Source of the DNA: Tritrichomonas musculus
Lineage: Eukaryota > Parabasalia > Tritrichomonadida > Tritrichomonadidae
Assembly (NCBI GenBank): GCA_039105265.1
Contig: JAPFFF010000008.1
Coordinates: forward strand, 2,728,001 to 2,792,000
Direction: 5' to 3'
DNA length: 64,000 bases
The notes below the pieces were generated by a model. The model made no database searches. It was not told the DNA's origin and saw only the letters and a list, made by a program, of their open reading frames with translations. Below are positions 1 to 9,787 of this stretch, piece after piece. Numbering within the stretch: position 1 is the first letter of the stretch; each line of letters starts with the position of its first letter. A program made the translations under genes and the position numbers.

Positions 1-3000
1 TGAAACACGTGAAGATACGCTCAATCCAGTTGGTTTTATTGACATAGGATTAATACTGTTAATATTAATACTAGCATTTGTAGTAATATTTGCATCAAAA
101 GCGCCTGTAACACTATGACGAGGATTTCCACAAAGGAGGCATCTTACAGGTTCTGTACCAGCTGCAGTTTCACCCTGTATCTTAATCTCTTTCAATATGT
201 CAGTTCTAACCTGTACCAACTCTGATATGTCAGCCTTTTGAATTATATTCTTTCTCAATGAACCGATTCTATTATTCAACTCACCCATTGCCAATCTGAA
301 TTGGTCGAATAATGCCTGCAGAGCATCTTTTTCGGCCTTATTATCCTGCAAAGTCTTGACCTGTTTATTTAATCCGTCCACAGCAGATTTGATGGCATTG
401 AATTTTGATTCAAATTGATCCAAGCGACCAAATAAGTCGTCATATTTTTTGAGGTCATTTTTGGTCAGTTCACTTGAAGATCTTAACTGAGCAGGGACTT
501 TTGCCAGTCTTGGTAATGGCATTTTAGAATTTCTTCCAACAACTGTTACAATTGGCTGATCATAAACAACTTGTGCGGGCAACTGCATTACTTGCTGTTG
601 TTGCTGCTGCTGATTCTTTTGAACAGAATGAGGAGAAATTTTAGGTATGAGAAGCTCATCGTTCTGGTTTTCTTTCTTTTCCTCCAGCGGGGGTAAAGCA
701 ACGACATGAGGAGATGTCATAATATTTTCATATTTAACTTCATTATTTAAAGCTGAATTTTTATCATTTTTATTTTCTTGTTTGTTTTTATTTTGCTTCT
801 TTGTTTTCTTGCCTGATTTTGGAGTTGTTGCTTGCGAGTTTGAAGTTGATGTTTGATAATCTTCTTCTTCTTCTTCTTCCTCTTCTTCATCATTGTAAGT
901 TAACGTACTTTTTCCACTTTCACTCTTTTTGTTTGCAATTTCTTCAATTCTGTCAGCATTTCGTTCAACTGACCTAGAAATATCTTTAATTTGGTTCATC
1001 ATTTCTTTATTTTCATCTTGAATGAAAACAATCAGCTTTTTAACTCGTTTATCAGTTGATGCACAATCTTCTCGTGCTTGTTCGCACATTTTCATGATGT
1101 CTTCAACTGAACCTGATGTTTCTTCTGAATGTGATCTTAGAGTATTGATGGCTGCACGACAGGAAATTAAATCTTTGTTGAATTTAACCATGGCTTCACA
1201 TAACCGCTTTGTTTCTGAATCTAATGATGCTGTCAAATCCTTTAATTCTTGGAATTTAGCTTCTTCTTCGGGACTATTTTGCTTCTTCTTGAGATCATCA
1301 ACAGTATCTTTCATGTTTGATACTGACGAATCAACTTGTTGAGTAGTTATTTCAAGTTGGCCAAGTTTTGACTCATGATCTTTGATTGATTCTAGAACAT
1401 TGTTGAAAGATGTAGGAGAAATACTATCCCGCTCTTCCAATGAAGCAACACGATTGGAAAGATCTTCACAAAGTGCTGTTTGAGTTTGGATTTGTGTGAC
1501 TAGTGGTCCAAGATCTAATTTGCCTTTTGAATCTACGAAGGTTTCAATCTTTGGAGGTGGAGCTTTGGCAATTTTCATGACAGAATCTAAGCGTTGCTCG
1601 ATTAATCGAATTTTTTCGTTGATATCAGCATCTGCTATGTGAAGATCTTTAATCGTGTTTTGTTGTTCAACACTGTGGTTCTTAAGATCAGTTTGTATTT
1701 GGGTACATTGATCAGTTATGAGACTGTTGGTCTTCTTTAGGCCAATATCAAAGGTGGCTTGAGCTTTTGAGATATTTCCAGCTAATTGTGACGTAATCGC
1801 TCTAACATTGGATGATAGCTCATCCATAAGAGCCATCTTAGCTTTGTCAACTTCAGCACGGGCAACATCGAGGAAGGATTCTAAAAGTTCGTCTGTATTG
1901 ATTGGAGCTGGAGAACTTTTCTGGATTTCGCGAGCATTTTCACTTTGTGGGGGAGTAGATGGTTTGAGACGTGGAGTATCCATCGAATTATCTGATTCAT
2001 CAGCTTGTTCATCATCATCATCAATTAAATTATCATCACCTTCATCTTTGCCATCTTGTTTTGATTCAATATTGTAAAGATCTTTGAATGCAGCGGTCTT
2101 TTCTAAGGCTGTGTCTATTGATGTTTTGAGTTCATCTTTGTATTGCTCAAGAAGTTGCTTATATTCACCAAGTTGCGTTTTCTGATCGTTAACTTGATCA
2201 TTTAAGTCTTTTGTGTTGCTTTTGATATCAGTAAAGTTGCTCTCCATTTCAAATAAACGGACATTTAATTGCGAAATTACATCACGATCGTTAGGTGAAA
2301 GTTCCACTTGAGATGTGCTTTGGCCAGTTCGGCCAAGATTAATTTCTTCAGTAAGTTTTTTAATTTGATCAGATTGATCTCTCAATTGTTGGTATATATC
2401 ATCAGGCACTTCTTGATTAGCTTGATTTTCTTTGGTAGATTGATCAGTAGTTCCACTTTCAAGTTGATTTAGTCGGTCATTAATTGTCCTTATTGCATCA
2501 TTTAAATCGTATAAATGATTAGTTGTTTGTAAATCTGGAGTTCTCGACATACGTTGATCAACTGTGGGAGATTGTGCTGATGATTGATTTGATGAATTCA
2601 TACTTGATGAAATATCTTTCGCTCTTTTACTAAGTTCACTCATTTTTTCAGTAAGGTCACCTGAAGGTATATCACGGCTTGCTTCGATTTGGACAACTCT
2701 TTCCGATAAAGCTTCTAATTGCTTTGTAAGTTCTTCCAAGTCTGATGTTGGAATAGGATTTGAAATAAATCCAGATTGAGATTCATTCATAACTATATTT
2801 GACTTTGAGCCTGTTGCCGATGATTTTCTTGATTCAGCTTGAGCTGAAATTGGTTTAACTTCAGCAACTAAGTCGCGTGCAACACTTAAAGCGTCAGATT
2901 GGCACTTTTCAAGTCCAGCAATGAGAGCATTTTTGAGACTTTCCATGTTTGAATTAATCTGATTAACGCTTTCATTGTTGTTTTCGATAACACCTTCAAT

Positions 3001-3228
3001 TTTATTATGAATTTGAGAATTTAGGTTTAAAAGTTCATTTTGGTTCGCTTTTGATTTGAGCTGCGTCTTAAGTCCGTCGATTTCGTTTTGCATTCGGATC
3101 ATTTGTTGGCACATTCCTTTAAGAATGCTTTGCATTTGAGTTATATCGATCTGTATTTTAACAGGAGGCATAAAATCATTTTGAGTTTGCTCGAAGAGCA
3201 CATTGAGCTGTTCAATCTCAGTGCTCAT
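1..3228 (-). CDS. QRICH2/DUF4795-like coiled-coil protein, 3' end outside window
   Basis: The frame is open from an ATG at 3228 to the window edge (1076 codons), so the C-terminus is missing. The protein is almost entirely heptad-type coiled coil rich in Q, E, K, S and N. It has an acidic run of nine Glu near residue 780 and a Gln run near residue 875. Near residue 1028 a long helix is followed by a short Cys-x2-Cys element (CLLCGNPRH). This resembles the helix plus CxxC arrangement of DUF4795 in the sperm-flagellar protein QRICH2. In animals that family is axonemal, so a flagellar role is inferred, which fits a multi-flagellated protist. It is divergent from the GNAT gene, with only 92 bp between the starts, so the two promoters must overlap. 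The coiled coil is certain; the DUF4795 assignment is moderate. Confidence 0.75.
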   Translation of the reverse strand, partial: MSTEIEQLNVLFEQTQNDFMPPVKIQIDITQMQSILKGMCQQMIRMQNEIDGLKTQLKSKANQNELLNLNSQIHNKIEGVIENNNESVNQINSNMESLKNALIAGLEKCQSDALSVARDLVAEVKPISAQAESRKSSATGSKSNIVMNESQSGFISNPIPTSDLEELTKQLEALSERVVQIEASRDIPSGDLTEKMSELSKRAKDISSSMNSSNQSSAQSPTVDQRMSRTPDLQTTNHLYDLNDAIRTINDRLNQLESGTTDQSTKENQANQEVPDDIYQQLRDQSDQIKKLTEEINLGRTGQSTSQVELSPNDRDVISQLNVRLFEMESNFTDIKSNTKDLNDQVNDQKTQLGEYKQLLEQYKDELKTSIDTALEKTAAFKDLYNIESKQDGKDEGDDNLIDDDDEQADESDNSMDTPRLKPSTPPQSENAREIQKSSPAPINTDELLESFLDVARAEVDKAKMALMDELSSNVRAITSQLAGNISKAQATFDIGLKKTNSLITDQCTQIQTDLKNHSVEQQNTIKDLHIADADINEKIRLIEQRLDSVMKIAKAPPPKIETFVDSKGKLDLGPLVTQIQTQTALCEDLSNRVASLEERDSISPTSFNNVLESIKDHESKLGQLEITTQQVDSSVSNMKDTVDDLKKKQNSPEEEAKFQELKDLTASLDSETKRLCEAMVKFNKDLISCRAAINTLRSHSEETSGSVEDIMKMCEQAREDCASTDKRVKKLIVFIQDENKEMMNQIKDISRSVERNADRIEEIANKKSESGKSTLTYNDEEEEEEEEEDYQTSTSNSQATTPKSGKKTKKQNKNKQENKNDKNSALNNEVKYENIMTSPHVVALPPLEEKKENQNDELLIPKISPHSVQKNQQQQQQQVMQLPAQVVYDQPIVTVVGRNSKMPLPRLAKVPAQLRSSSELTKNDLKKYDDLFGRLDQFESKFNAIKSAVDGLNKQVKTLQDNKAEKDALQALFDQFRLAMGELNNRIGSLRKNIIQKADISELVQVRTDILKEIKIQGETAAGTEPVRCLLCGNPRHSVTGAFDANITTNASININSINPMSIKPTGLSVSSRVS

Positions 3229-3320
3229 CTAATCGATTAGAAAAAAAAAAATTAAATAACGAGTTTTTTTTAAACGTTTTACATTGAAATCTTTTAAAAA
3301 ATCTTTAATTATTGTTAAAA

Positions 3321-3782
3321 ATGAATTATCATAAGATTGAAAATCCAATTAAAAAACAAAAAATTGTTAGAGATGTACTTGAATCACTTCCTGAATGGTT
3401 TGAGATTGTAGAATCACGAGAAGAATATATTCGTGAATCCAGTGAGCTCACTTGTTTTGGAGCCTTCAATGGAGGAAATCCAGTTGGATTTTTATGTTTA
3501 AAAGAAACAGGAAAAGACACTATAGAATTGCATGTAATAGGTGTAAAAAAAGAATATCATAGAAAAGGTATTGGTAAACATTTATTCTTAATGGCAAAGG
3601 ATTTTTCTATTGAAAAGAATTATTCTTTTATGCAAGTAAAAACAGTAAAGATGGGAACATTTGAGAATTATGATAAAACAAATCTTTTTTACATATCACT
3701 TGGATTTAAAGAATTTGAAGTGTTTCCAACTTTATGGGATGAATCCAATCCTTGTCAAATTTATGTTATGTATCTAAAATAA
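3321..3782 (+). CDS. GNAT-family N-acetyltransferase, bacterial-like
   Basis: This 153-residue protein is a single-domain GNAT. The frame is open a little further upstream, but the first ATG is at 3321. The acetyl-CoA pyrophosphate-binding loop is at residues 81-86 (RKGIGK) after the strand IELHVIGV. The C-terminal half (FYISLGFKEFEVFPTLWDE) is the signature of a bacterial GNAT subgroup that I recall from Firmicutes. The length matches bacterial single-domain members. The substrate cannot be told from the sequence. The gene is divergent from the coiled-coil gene and convergent with the PP2C gene, 124 bp away. No targeting signal is seen, so it is probably cytosolic. High similarity to bacterial proteins suggests lateral transfer. 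Confidence 0.9.
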   Translation: MNYHKIENPIKKQKIVRDVLESLPEWFEIVESREEYIRESSELTCFGAFNGGNPVGFLCLKETGKDTIELHVIGVKKEYHRKGIGKHLFLMAKDFSIEKNYSFMQVKTVKMGTFENYDKTNLFYISLGFKEFEVFPTLWDESNPCQIYVMYLK

Positions 3783-3906
3783 AAATAAATAATAAAAAAT
3801 TATAGTTTCAAATGAGTCAATTTGATTGACTCATTTAGATACATCATAGTATTGAAATTATCATGATGCAAAATAATAAAAGTAAAATATAAAAAGAACA
3901 TTTTTT

Positions 3907-5580
3907 TTATTCGTCATTTGATGCTACAATTGAAAGGAATGAGACAATTACAGAAATGTTATCGGTGGATTCAAGTTCAAATGCTCTGTCTCTAAGTAAT
4001 TTGGCAGCTGACAGAGGATCAATTTCAGATGCAATCATATCGACGGCTTCCTGATCGCTAATTACGTCCCATACACCATCGCAAGCAAGAATGATAAAAG
4101 AATCCTCTTCAGTTAGTTTAACTTGTTGTATATGAGGTGTTGAATTAACACAATCGCTCAAAAAACCATCACCAAGAGCTCTACTTACTCCAAGCATTCC
4201 TCCAATACGTCCATCCTTAACAATACCTCCTTTGCTTAGAATATATTTCTTTTCTTCCTCATCGTCTGGCTTATGATCAGCTGTCAATCTAACCGCTTTA
4301 CCACCACGGCATAAAACGCATCGACTATCACCAACATTGGCAACCGTTAAAATATTATCAATAGGATCAACAGTAGCAATAACAACAGTAGTACCAACGT
4401 AAACGCACCATTGGCTCATTTCAGCTTGAATAGACTTAAACGAGTCTGTATATGCGGTTTTTATATCTTCTCCAGATTTCACTTTTTCAGAAATAACTTT
4501 AGGAAGATTTTCAGCAGCAAATTCAGCAGCATCACGACCACCATGACCATCAAATAGCGCAAATAAGGTCGATCCGGGTTTTGGCATGTTATTCAGTATG
4601 ATAGAAACATCTTCCATTTGTGGACGACGACCTGTGGTTTCAGCGGCAGCAAAACGACCTGTTTGAGTGGTTTGGACGGTTTCGTTGGTTTCTATAGATT
4701 TTGCTCTTTTTTCTGCTTCTTCAAATTTATTGAAAAGTTCAGTTCCTTTAGCTTGCTCCTTTTGCCTAGCTTTTCCTTCAAGCATCTGTCGACCTTTGAC
4801 GGATTTGAAAGTATCAATCTTCTTTCGGAATTGACGTTGATATGGAGCTCTAGATATTGAATCGACAATTTCATAAATAAAACAGTTTTTAGATGTAAAT
4901 GATGCTACTGATGAATCAAATTTGTCGCCAAAACTGGAGTTTTGAATGTAATCGTTAGCGTTTATCGCTTGTTTCAATTTCAAGTTGGTATTTGATTGAA
5001 AAGAGCATGGAACAACACGAAGTGTTTTCAAAGTTCGTGAGTTTGCTATAATAGTAAGAAGACTTTGGGCGCTTGATTCATTAATTCCGCATGATTCCAT
5101 AATTAGAGTGTTTAAATTCTTAAGACCGCAACATGCATTAATGATCATGTATGCGTTATCTTTCAAGTCGTTTTCGCTAATATCAAATTCTTTAATTGTT
5201 GGGCAATTAATAATGAAAAGTGCAATTGATGGACAATCTTTCGATTTGAAACCAGAATGGCGAAAAGAGATTTTTGTTAAGGCTGAATGAGAAGATAGAG
5301 ATGGGAAAATGTTATTGATATAAACTGGGCCCATTCCATCACCTGTAATAATAATAGAAAATTCTGGAGTACTGGCAGGAAGCTTTTTGAGCGATTCAAA
5401 TATAATTTTAATCATTTTCCTAAATTTTTTTTGTTTTTGGATGTGCGATGAAACACTACGGCATTGGGTTAACATATCATCGTAGAACACACGAGCTGAT
5501 AGATTTGCAATTTGAGCAGGGACGCACGAACTTAGATCCCCACCCATAAAATATAATATCTTTTTGACCATTTTTTTCAT
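3907..5580 (-). CDS. LRR-PP2C protein phosphatase
   Basis: The 557-residue protein has two parts. Residues about 60-220 contain several leucine-rich repeats of the ribonuclease-inhibitor kind (for example FDISENDL and LNTLIMESCGI). After a charged linker, residues about 310-550 are a complete PP2C (PPM) serine/threonine phosphatase. The metal-binding motifs are present: RPQMED (Asp324), FDGHGG (Asp344), VANVGDSR, LTADHKP, GVSRALGD, ACDGVWDV and STDNISV. It should therefore be an active Mn/Mg-dependent phosphatase. The LRR part probably selects partners, as in animal PHLPP, although trichomonads may have built this architecture independently. A TTG codon just upstream is in frame; the ATG at 5580 is taken as the start. 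It is convergent with the GNAT gene. Confidence 0.92.
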   Translation of the reverse strand: MKKMVKKILYFMGGDLSSCVPAQIANLSARVFYDDMLTQCRSVSSHIQKQKKFRKMIKIIFESLKKLPASTPEFSIIITGDGMGPVYINNIFPSLSSHSALTKISFRHSGFKSKDCPSIALFIINCPTIKEFDISENDLKDNAYMIINACCGLKNLNTLIMESCGINESSAQSLLTIIANSRTLKTLRVVPCSFQSNTNLKLKQAINANDYIQNSSFGDKFDSSVASFTSKNCFIYEIVDSISRAPYQRQFRKKIDTFKSVKGRQMLEGKARQKEQAKGTELFNKFEEAEKRAKSIETNETVQTTQTGRFAAAETTGRRPQMEDVSIILNNMPKPGSTLFALFDGHGGRDAAEFAAENLPKVISEKVKSGEDIKTAYTDSFKSIQAEMSQWCVYVGTTVVIATVDPIDNILTVANVGDSRCVLCRGGKAVRLTADHKPDDEEEKKYILSKGGIVKDGRIGGMLGVSRALGDGFLSDCVNSTPHIQQVKLTEEDSFIILACDGVWDVISDQEAVDMIASEIDPLSAAKLLRDRAFELESTDNISVIVSFLSIVASNDE

Positions 5581-5907
5581 CAATTCTTTATCGGTGATAT
5601 CACAATTGATAATTTATGATTTTTTTATAGTAAATTATATTTGGTTGCAATTTAATATTTAATAAATATAAAATGAAAACAAATTAAATCAATTTTTCAA
5701 AAAGTATTCAATTTTTTATATTGATTGCCAGTTTCATAAAAACCTTCATATATTAAAATATTGAACAATAATGAATTGATTTTTATTATGAAATAAATTT
5801 AATTAATTATAATAGTTGCATGAACATTAAAAATTAAAAGTATAACAAATTAAAATTCTAATATTTAATATTTTAATTCAATAGTATTATAATAAACAAA
5901 TCTTTTT

Positions 5908-7980
5908 CTATCGATTAAGAGAAACACTAATTGTACGCCCATCAGGTGAGCTTTTCATGATGTACATATGTTCACATGAGTGGAATTTCATTTTTTCAGA
6001 ATAGATAAGAAACCTTGCTTCCAAAGTTTGTTCATCTCTGGCTGTTCCAAACATTTGTGCCATCTTTTTCATTTCATCCCAATGAGGTTCTGCAGACAAA
6101 CAATGACAAGCAGCATTAAAATGGCTCAAAATAGATGCAATTTTAGCGACATGAGTTGATTTGACCCCAAAATGCTTATAAACATCAAAGGACAAATCAT
6201 CAACTATTGTTCCATTCTTTGTGATCGATTTCAAGACTCTTGAGAGAAAGCGATGAGGAAGAGCTGATTCGCCATCAGGATACTTTTCCTGTACCTCTTC
6301 ACATGCTAAGTCAAAAGAAGCTTCATAAGTTACAAATGATGAAGCTGATTTTGAAAGTAGAGGTTCCAATGCTTCGCAAAGCATACTATAATATTTAAGA
6401 GCCATTACGCCACTTTTTGGAAATATGAGTAACATATGCATCCCCTCTCCTCCTAGGAAAGAGAAAAAGTTTCTGAAGAAAAATGTAAGGTAAGGATAAC
6501 GTTGTGATGGACCTGTGGTATATAAATTAAAAACAGATTTTGAATACTTTGATACTTCAAGTGATGTATTGAAATAAGTAAACGTCATTCCCTCAATTTG
6601 TTTTGGTACTCTTAACGAATTTAGAAATTTGTTAATAGGCCTTGTTGATAAAAATATATCGCATAATGTGCATGCCTCACGATGAGCGTTTTCAATAAGT
6701 GGAAGACGTTTGTGACAGAGAGTTGAAACATGTTTTCTGACACTTGGAGATTTAAGCATTTTAATAATTAAATTCCACGTTTTTTCATCATAAACTGTCT
6801 GACCTGCAACTGATACAATATGACCAATAAAATTCGTATCTGGGCCAAAGGCCATTATTGCATCTCTTTCATGTTCACGAATTTCTGGTTGTTCAAGAAC
6901 ATCATGAATATCTCGAGTTATTGGTATTGGTATTTCGGTATGGCGGTTGTCGTGACCTCTGCTTCCACCTTCATGGCCTGAATGCAAACTTTTGGTTAAA
7001 TAATTGAGGAAAAAGCATGGCTGTTCGTCAAGAATTGGGATTGTGTGCTGATGATGAGACGGCGTATATGTTGTATCACGAGCTGAAACATGTCTGTGAG
7101 TTGTATGTTCTTTTGTTTTGCTATTTCTCATCATGAAAGTAGAAATATCTGTATAACGAGGATAAATTGAAAAAGGCTTTTCTTTATACGGTTCTGTTAA
7201 AACTTCCGAAAAAGTTGGTTTGTTTTTAGGTTGTTCTAAAGTTGATCTTAATGGATGAACTGGTTTAGGTAATAAGCGAAGAAGGTCAAGAGAATATTGC
7301 AAAACTACACTTGATCTTTGAAGCTTACTGAAAGCATCAAAATTTGAAATTAGTTGTTCAAACAAGTATATTGATGGAGTTGAATGTTGTTTAGCCGACG
7401 CTATTGCTGAAACATAGTTGCACAATACTGCTGTAGATAAATTGTTTGACTTGAAATATGATACAATTTCTGATAATTTGGTATAAATGGGGTGATTTAT
7501 GCAAACATTTCTATTTAATAAAACTTCCCACGTTTTCAAAAGAACAGGACATATTTCTAATAGACTCGATATGTGCTTTGAAATAGTGATAAATGAAAGC
7601 TTTCCGAGAAGTAGCTTTTGAAATAAAGAATTAATTTTTTCAAGCCTATCTTTCGGAAGTAAAAGTTTAGCCATCAAAGAAAATGTTAAAATGTCATCAT
7701 TTGTTTGCTGATTGAGCTGATTTGGTCTTCGATTAAGTAGAATTTGTCCAGATTGCTGATTTTGTGGAATCTGCTGCTGATTTTGTATATTTTGATGTGG
7801 AAATTGACTAATGGGTTGAGATTGATTGGCATTTTGTGGCATTTGTACATTCTGAATGACTTGCCTTGGTGGTGTTGGCTTTGGTGATTTTTCAATTTTT
7901 CTTGTGAGAACACGTCGAACTGGTGCCGGTGGTTTAGGATTTCCTGATTGCCCTGAATTCAGCATTTGATGAAGCGACAT
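5908..7980 (-). CDS. 690-residue protein with Pro/Gln-rich N-terminus, unknown function
   Basis: This is an intact gene with an ATG at 7980. Residues 1-90 are basic, Pro- and Gln/Asn-rich and probably disordered. Residues about 95-150 form amphipathic helices whose spacing (FQKLLLGKLS, then SSLLEICPVLLKTWEVLL) loosely recalls a PAH helix bundle of Sin3-type corepressors; this is weak. The rest is helical with a central His-rich patch (THRHVSARD, SHHQHT, GHDNRH). No catalytic motif, signal peptide or membrane segment is seen. A trichomonad-type initiator (TCATTT) lies 11 nt before the ATG. The long disordered start and helical body would suit a nuclear scaffold, but that is a guess. Confidence 0.8.
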   Translation of the reverse strand: MSLHQMLNSGQSGNPKPPAPVRRVLTRKIEKSPKPTPPRQVIQNVQMPQNANQSQPISQFPHQNIQNQQQIPQNQQSGQILLNRRPNQLNQQTNDDILTFSLMAKLLLPKDRLEKINSLFQKLLLGKLSFITISKHISSLLEICPVLLKTWEVLLNRNVCINHPIYTKLSEIVSYFKSNNLSTAVLCNYVSAIASAKQHSTPSIYLFEQLISNFDAFSKLQRSSVVLQYSLDLLRLLPKPVHPLRSTLEQPKNKPTFSEVLTEPYKEKPFSIYPRYTDISTFMMRNSKTKEHTTHRHVSARDTTYTPSHHQHTIPILDEQPCFFLNYLTKSLHSGHEGGSRGHDNRHTEIPIPITRDIHDVLEQPEIREHERDAIMAFGPDTNFIGHIVSVAGQTVYDEKTWNLIIKMLKSPSVRKHVSTLCHKRLPLIENAHREACTLCDIFLSTRPINKFLNSLRVPKQIEGMTFTYFNTSLEVSKYSKSVFNLYTTGPSQRYPYLTFFFRNFFSFLGGEGMHMLLIFPKSGVMALKYYSMLCEALEPLLSKSASSFVTYEASFDLACEEVQEKYPDGESALPHRFLSRVLKSITKNGTIVDDLSFDVYKHFGVKSTHVAKIASILSHFNAACHCLSAEPHWDEMKKMAQMFGTARDEQTLEARFLIYSEKMKFHSCEHMYIMKSSPDGRTISVSLNR

Positions 7981-7987
7981 TTTTTCG

Positions 7988-7993
7988 AAATGA
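7988..7993 (-). promoter_or_regulatory. Inr-like initiator (TCATTT)
   Basis: On the minus strand TCATTT places its A 11 nt upstream of the ATG at 7980. Trichomonad core promoters use an initiator of the form TCA-Py-(T/A), very close to the start codon and bound by IBP39. The motif is short and the DNA is AT-rich, so chance cannot be excluded. Confidence 0.35.
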
Positions 7994-9038
7994 TTCAGAA
8001 AAAATTGAATAAATTATCAAATATTTTAAAAAGGCTATTCAAAAATAAGATAACAGAAAATCATAGAAATTATGTTTTGAAAATGTTAATATCATGGAAC
8101 AGTATCATAAAAAATGTTGGTCCTCATTTGGTATATCGTTAATTTTTACCAATTCAATATTAAATGCTTACAAAATTTCAAAGAATTCAGAAAAGTTTAA
8201 GAACATAGAAATAAAATCCTTTTTTATTTTATTCAATTTTTTCTCTTTTTGATATGTTAATTGTTAATCATATTTAAATCGATGATCATCATAGAATTTG
8301 ATAAAATATCTTAACATTGTGAATATAAAAAAATAGCCATTCTATGTAATTTGGGATAATAAAATATTCATTTTATATTTGAAGAAATGAAAGTGGGAAG
8401 ATTTTTTTCACTTATTTATCGATTTTTTATTTTTTTTTTTTTTGTGGTTTTGATGAAAATATTAGACACTTAATATTAACTTATTTCAAACTCTCATGAT
8501 AAGGTTTCTTTTTTTTGGACTTGTTCTAAGATCTCCTCACTAAAATAATGTATAATATAAAAAATAGAAAAAATGATAATATCTTTTTAAACAAATATAT
8601 AAATTATTAAATAATTATATATTAAAATATTATTCTTTATATTATTTATATAAATTTATTTTAATGAATTAAAATATACAAAAGTTTGAAGTTTGATGAA
8701 AAATATTATTATACTTGAAAATGATTCTTTTTTTTATTTTTCTGGCATTGAAGTCCAGAAAAATCAATGGCATAATCCATTTCTAATTGTGCACAAAAAC
8801 GTTCATCTTGTTATTTCTCTTATGAAAAATAAAATTGTGTAAGAAGTATTTAAAATAAACTATTCAAATTGTCAAAATAAAAATACATTTATTGGTAAAT
8901 AGATATTAAAAAATCTAATTTTTATCATAAAATTATTTTTTAAATAAATTTTATTAAATATTTATAAGATAGATAATAAATATAATAATTTCGACTACTT
9001 TTTTAAAAGATAATTTTACATCACATATCATAATACAA
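7994..9038. other. Intergenic, about 1.0 kb, AT-rich
   Basis: This gap lies between two divergent genes and has no convincing gene. A short minus-strand stretch near 8740-8830 reads like protein for about 30 codons (CAQLEMDYAIDFSG), but it has no start and no recognisable family. The remainder is A/T runs. Confidence 0.5.
9028..9033 (+). promoter_or_regulatory. Inr-like initiator (TCATAA)
   Basis: TCATA places its A 9 nt before the bromodomain gene's ATG and matches the trichomonad initiator form TCA-Py-(T/A). A second possible copy (TCACA) lies a few bases further upstream. Support is weak because the motif is very short. Confidence 0.3.
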
Positions 9039-9719
9039 ATGAATTCAAACCAATTTAGATGCTGTTTAGAAATTACAAGGAAACTTCAAAAACATCCAGC
9101 TGCAAAGCCTTTTTTAAAACCAGTAAATACAGCTGATCCGGGATTTGAAGATTATTATAATTTTATTGATAATCCCCAAGATCTCACAACAATCGAAGAA
9201 AGATTAAAAAAAAAAGAATATAGGTCAGTTCGAGAATGGAAGCGTGACATTAACACCATATGGTCCAATTCAATTGCTTTTTCAGGTTCGCAAAGTTATG
9301 GTGCAGTGTTAGCTAATCATATGCTAAAAGTTTTTGAAAAAGAACTCAGAGTAATGTCAACCACAAATCTTCCCGGTTGGCTCAATAAAGTTTGCGAATT
9401 GAAAAATGAATTTATAAAAATATACAAAAATATACCAGAATCACTTCATGAATCTGCACCTCTTGATATGATTGAGAGGAAATCATTAGCACCATTAATG
9501 CCGGATGATTATACTTCTATTCTTAAAAGTTTATCAACTCTGCCGAACCAATCTGATAGAGAAAAATTAAGCAAAATAATAGGAAAACCAGAATCAGAAA
9601 TAGATCTCACAAAATTACCTCTTTCAACGTTACATGAAGCACAAGATTTTATTAAATTAAAAGCTCAAGATACTAGAAGGCCTCTTTGTAATATAACGCA
9701 AAATGAATTAATTGCTTGA
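9039..9719 (+). CDS. Bromodomain protein with non-canonical acetyl-lysine pocket
   Basis: The protein has 226 residues. Residues 5-105 form a bromodomain: helix Z (LEITRKLQKHPAAKPF), a ZA loop with the conserved aromatic pair (PGFEDYYNFI), helix A (DLTTIEERL) and helix B (DINTIWSNSIAF). The Asn that normally hydrogen-bonds acetyl-lysine, 13 positions into the DI..NxxxFN motif, is Ser82 here, so ordinary acetyl-lysine reading may be weak or altered. Residues about 155-210 resemble a short NET/extra-terminal-like module (LSTLPNQSDREKLSKIIG), which would give a small single-bromodomain BET-like chromatin protein. It is followed 68 bp downstream, on the same strand, by a C4HC3 zinc-finger gene. 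Confidence 0.88.
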   Translation: MNSNQFRCCLEITRKLQKHPAAKPFLKPVNTADPGFEDYYNFIDNPQDLTTIEERLKKKEYRSVREWKRDINTIWSNSIAFSGSQSYGAVLANHMLKVFEKELRVMSTTNLPGWLNKVCELKNEFIKIYKNIPESLHESAPLDMIERKSLAPLMPDDYTSILKSLSTLPNQSDREKLSKIIGKPESEIDLTKLPLSTLHEAQDFIKLKAQDTRRPLCNITQNELIA

Positions 9720-9787
9720 TTTTTATTTATTAAATGTTTTTTATTTAGACTTTATTTGATAACTTTCTGTTTTTTAAATCAATTTGA

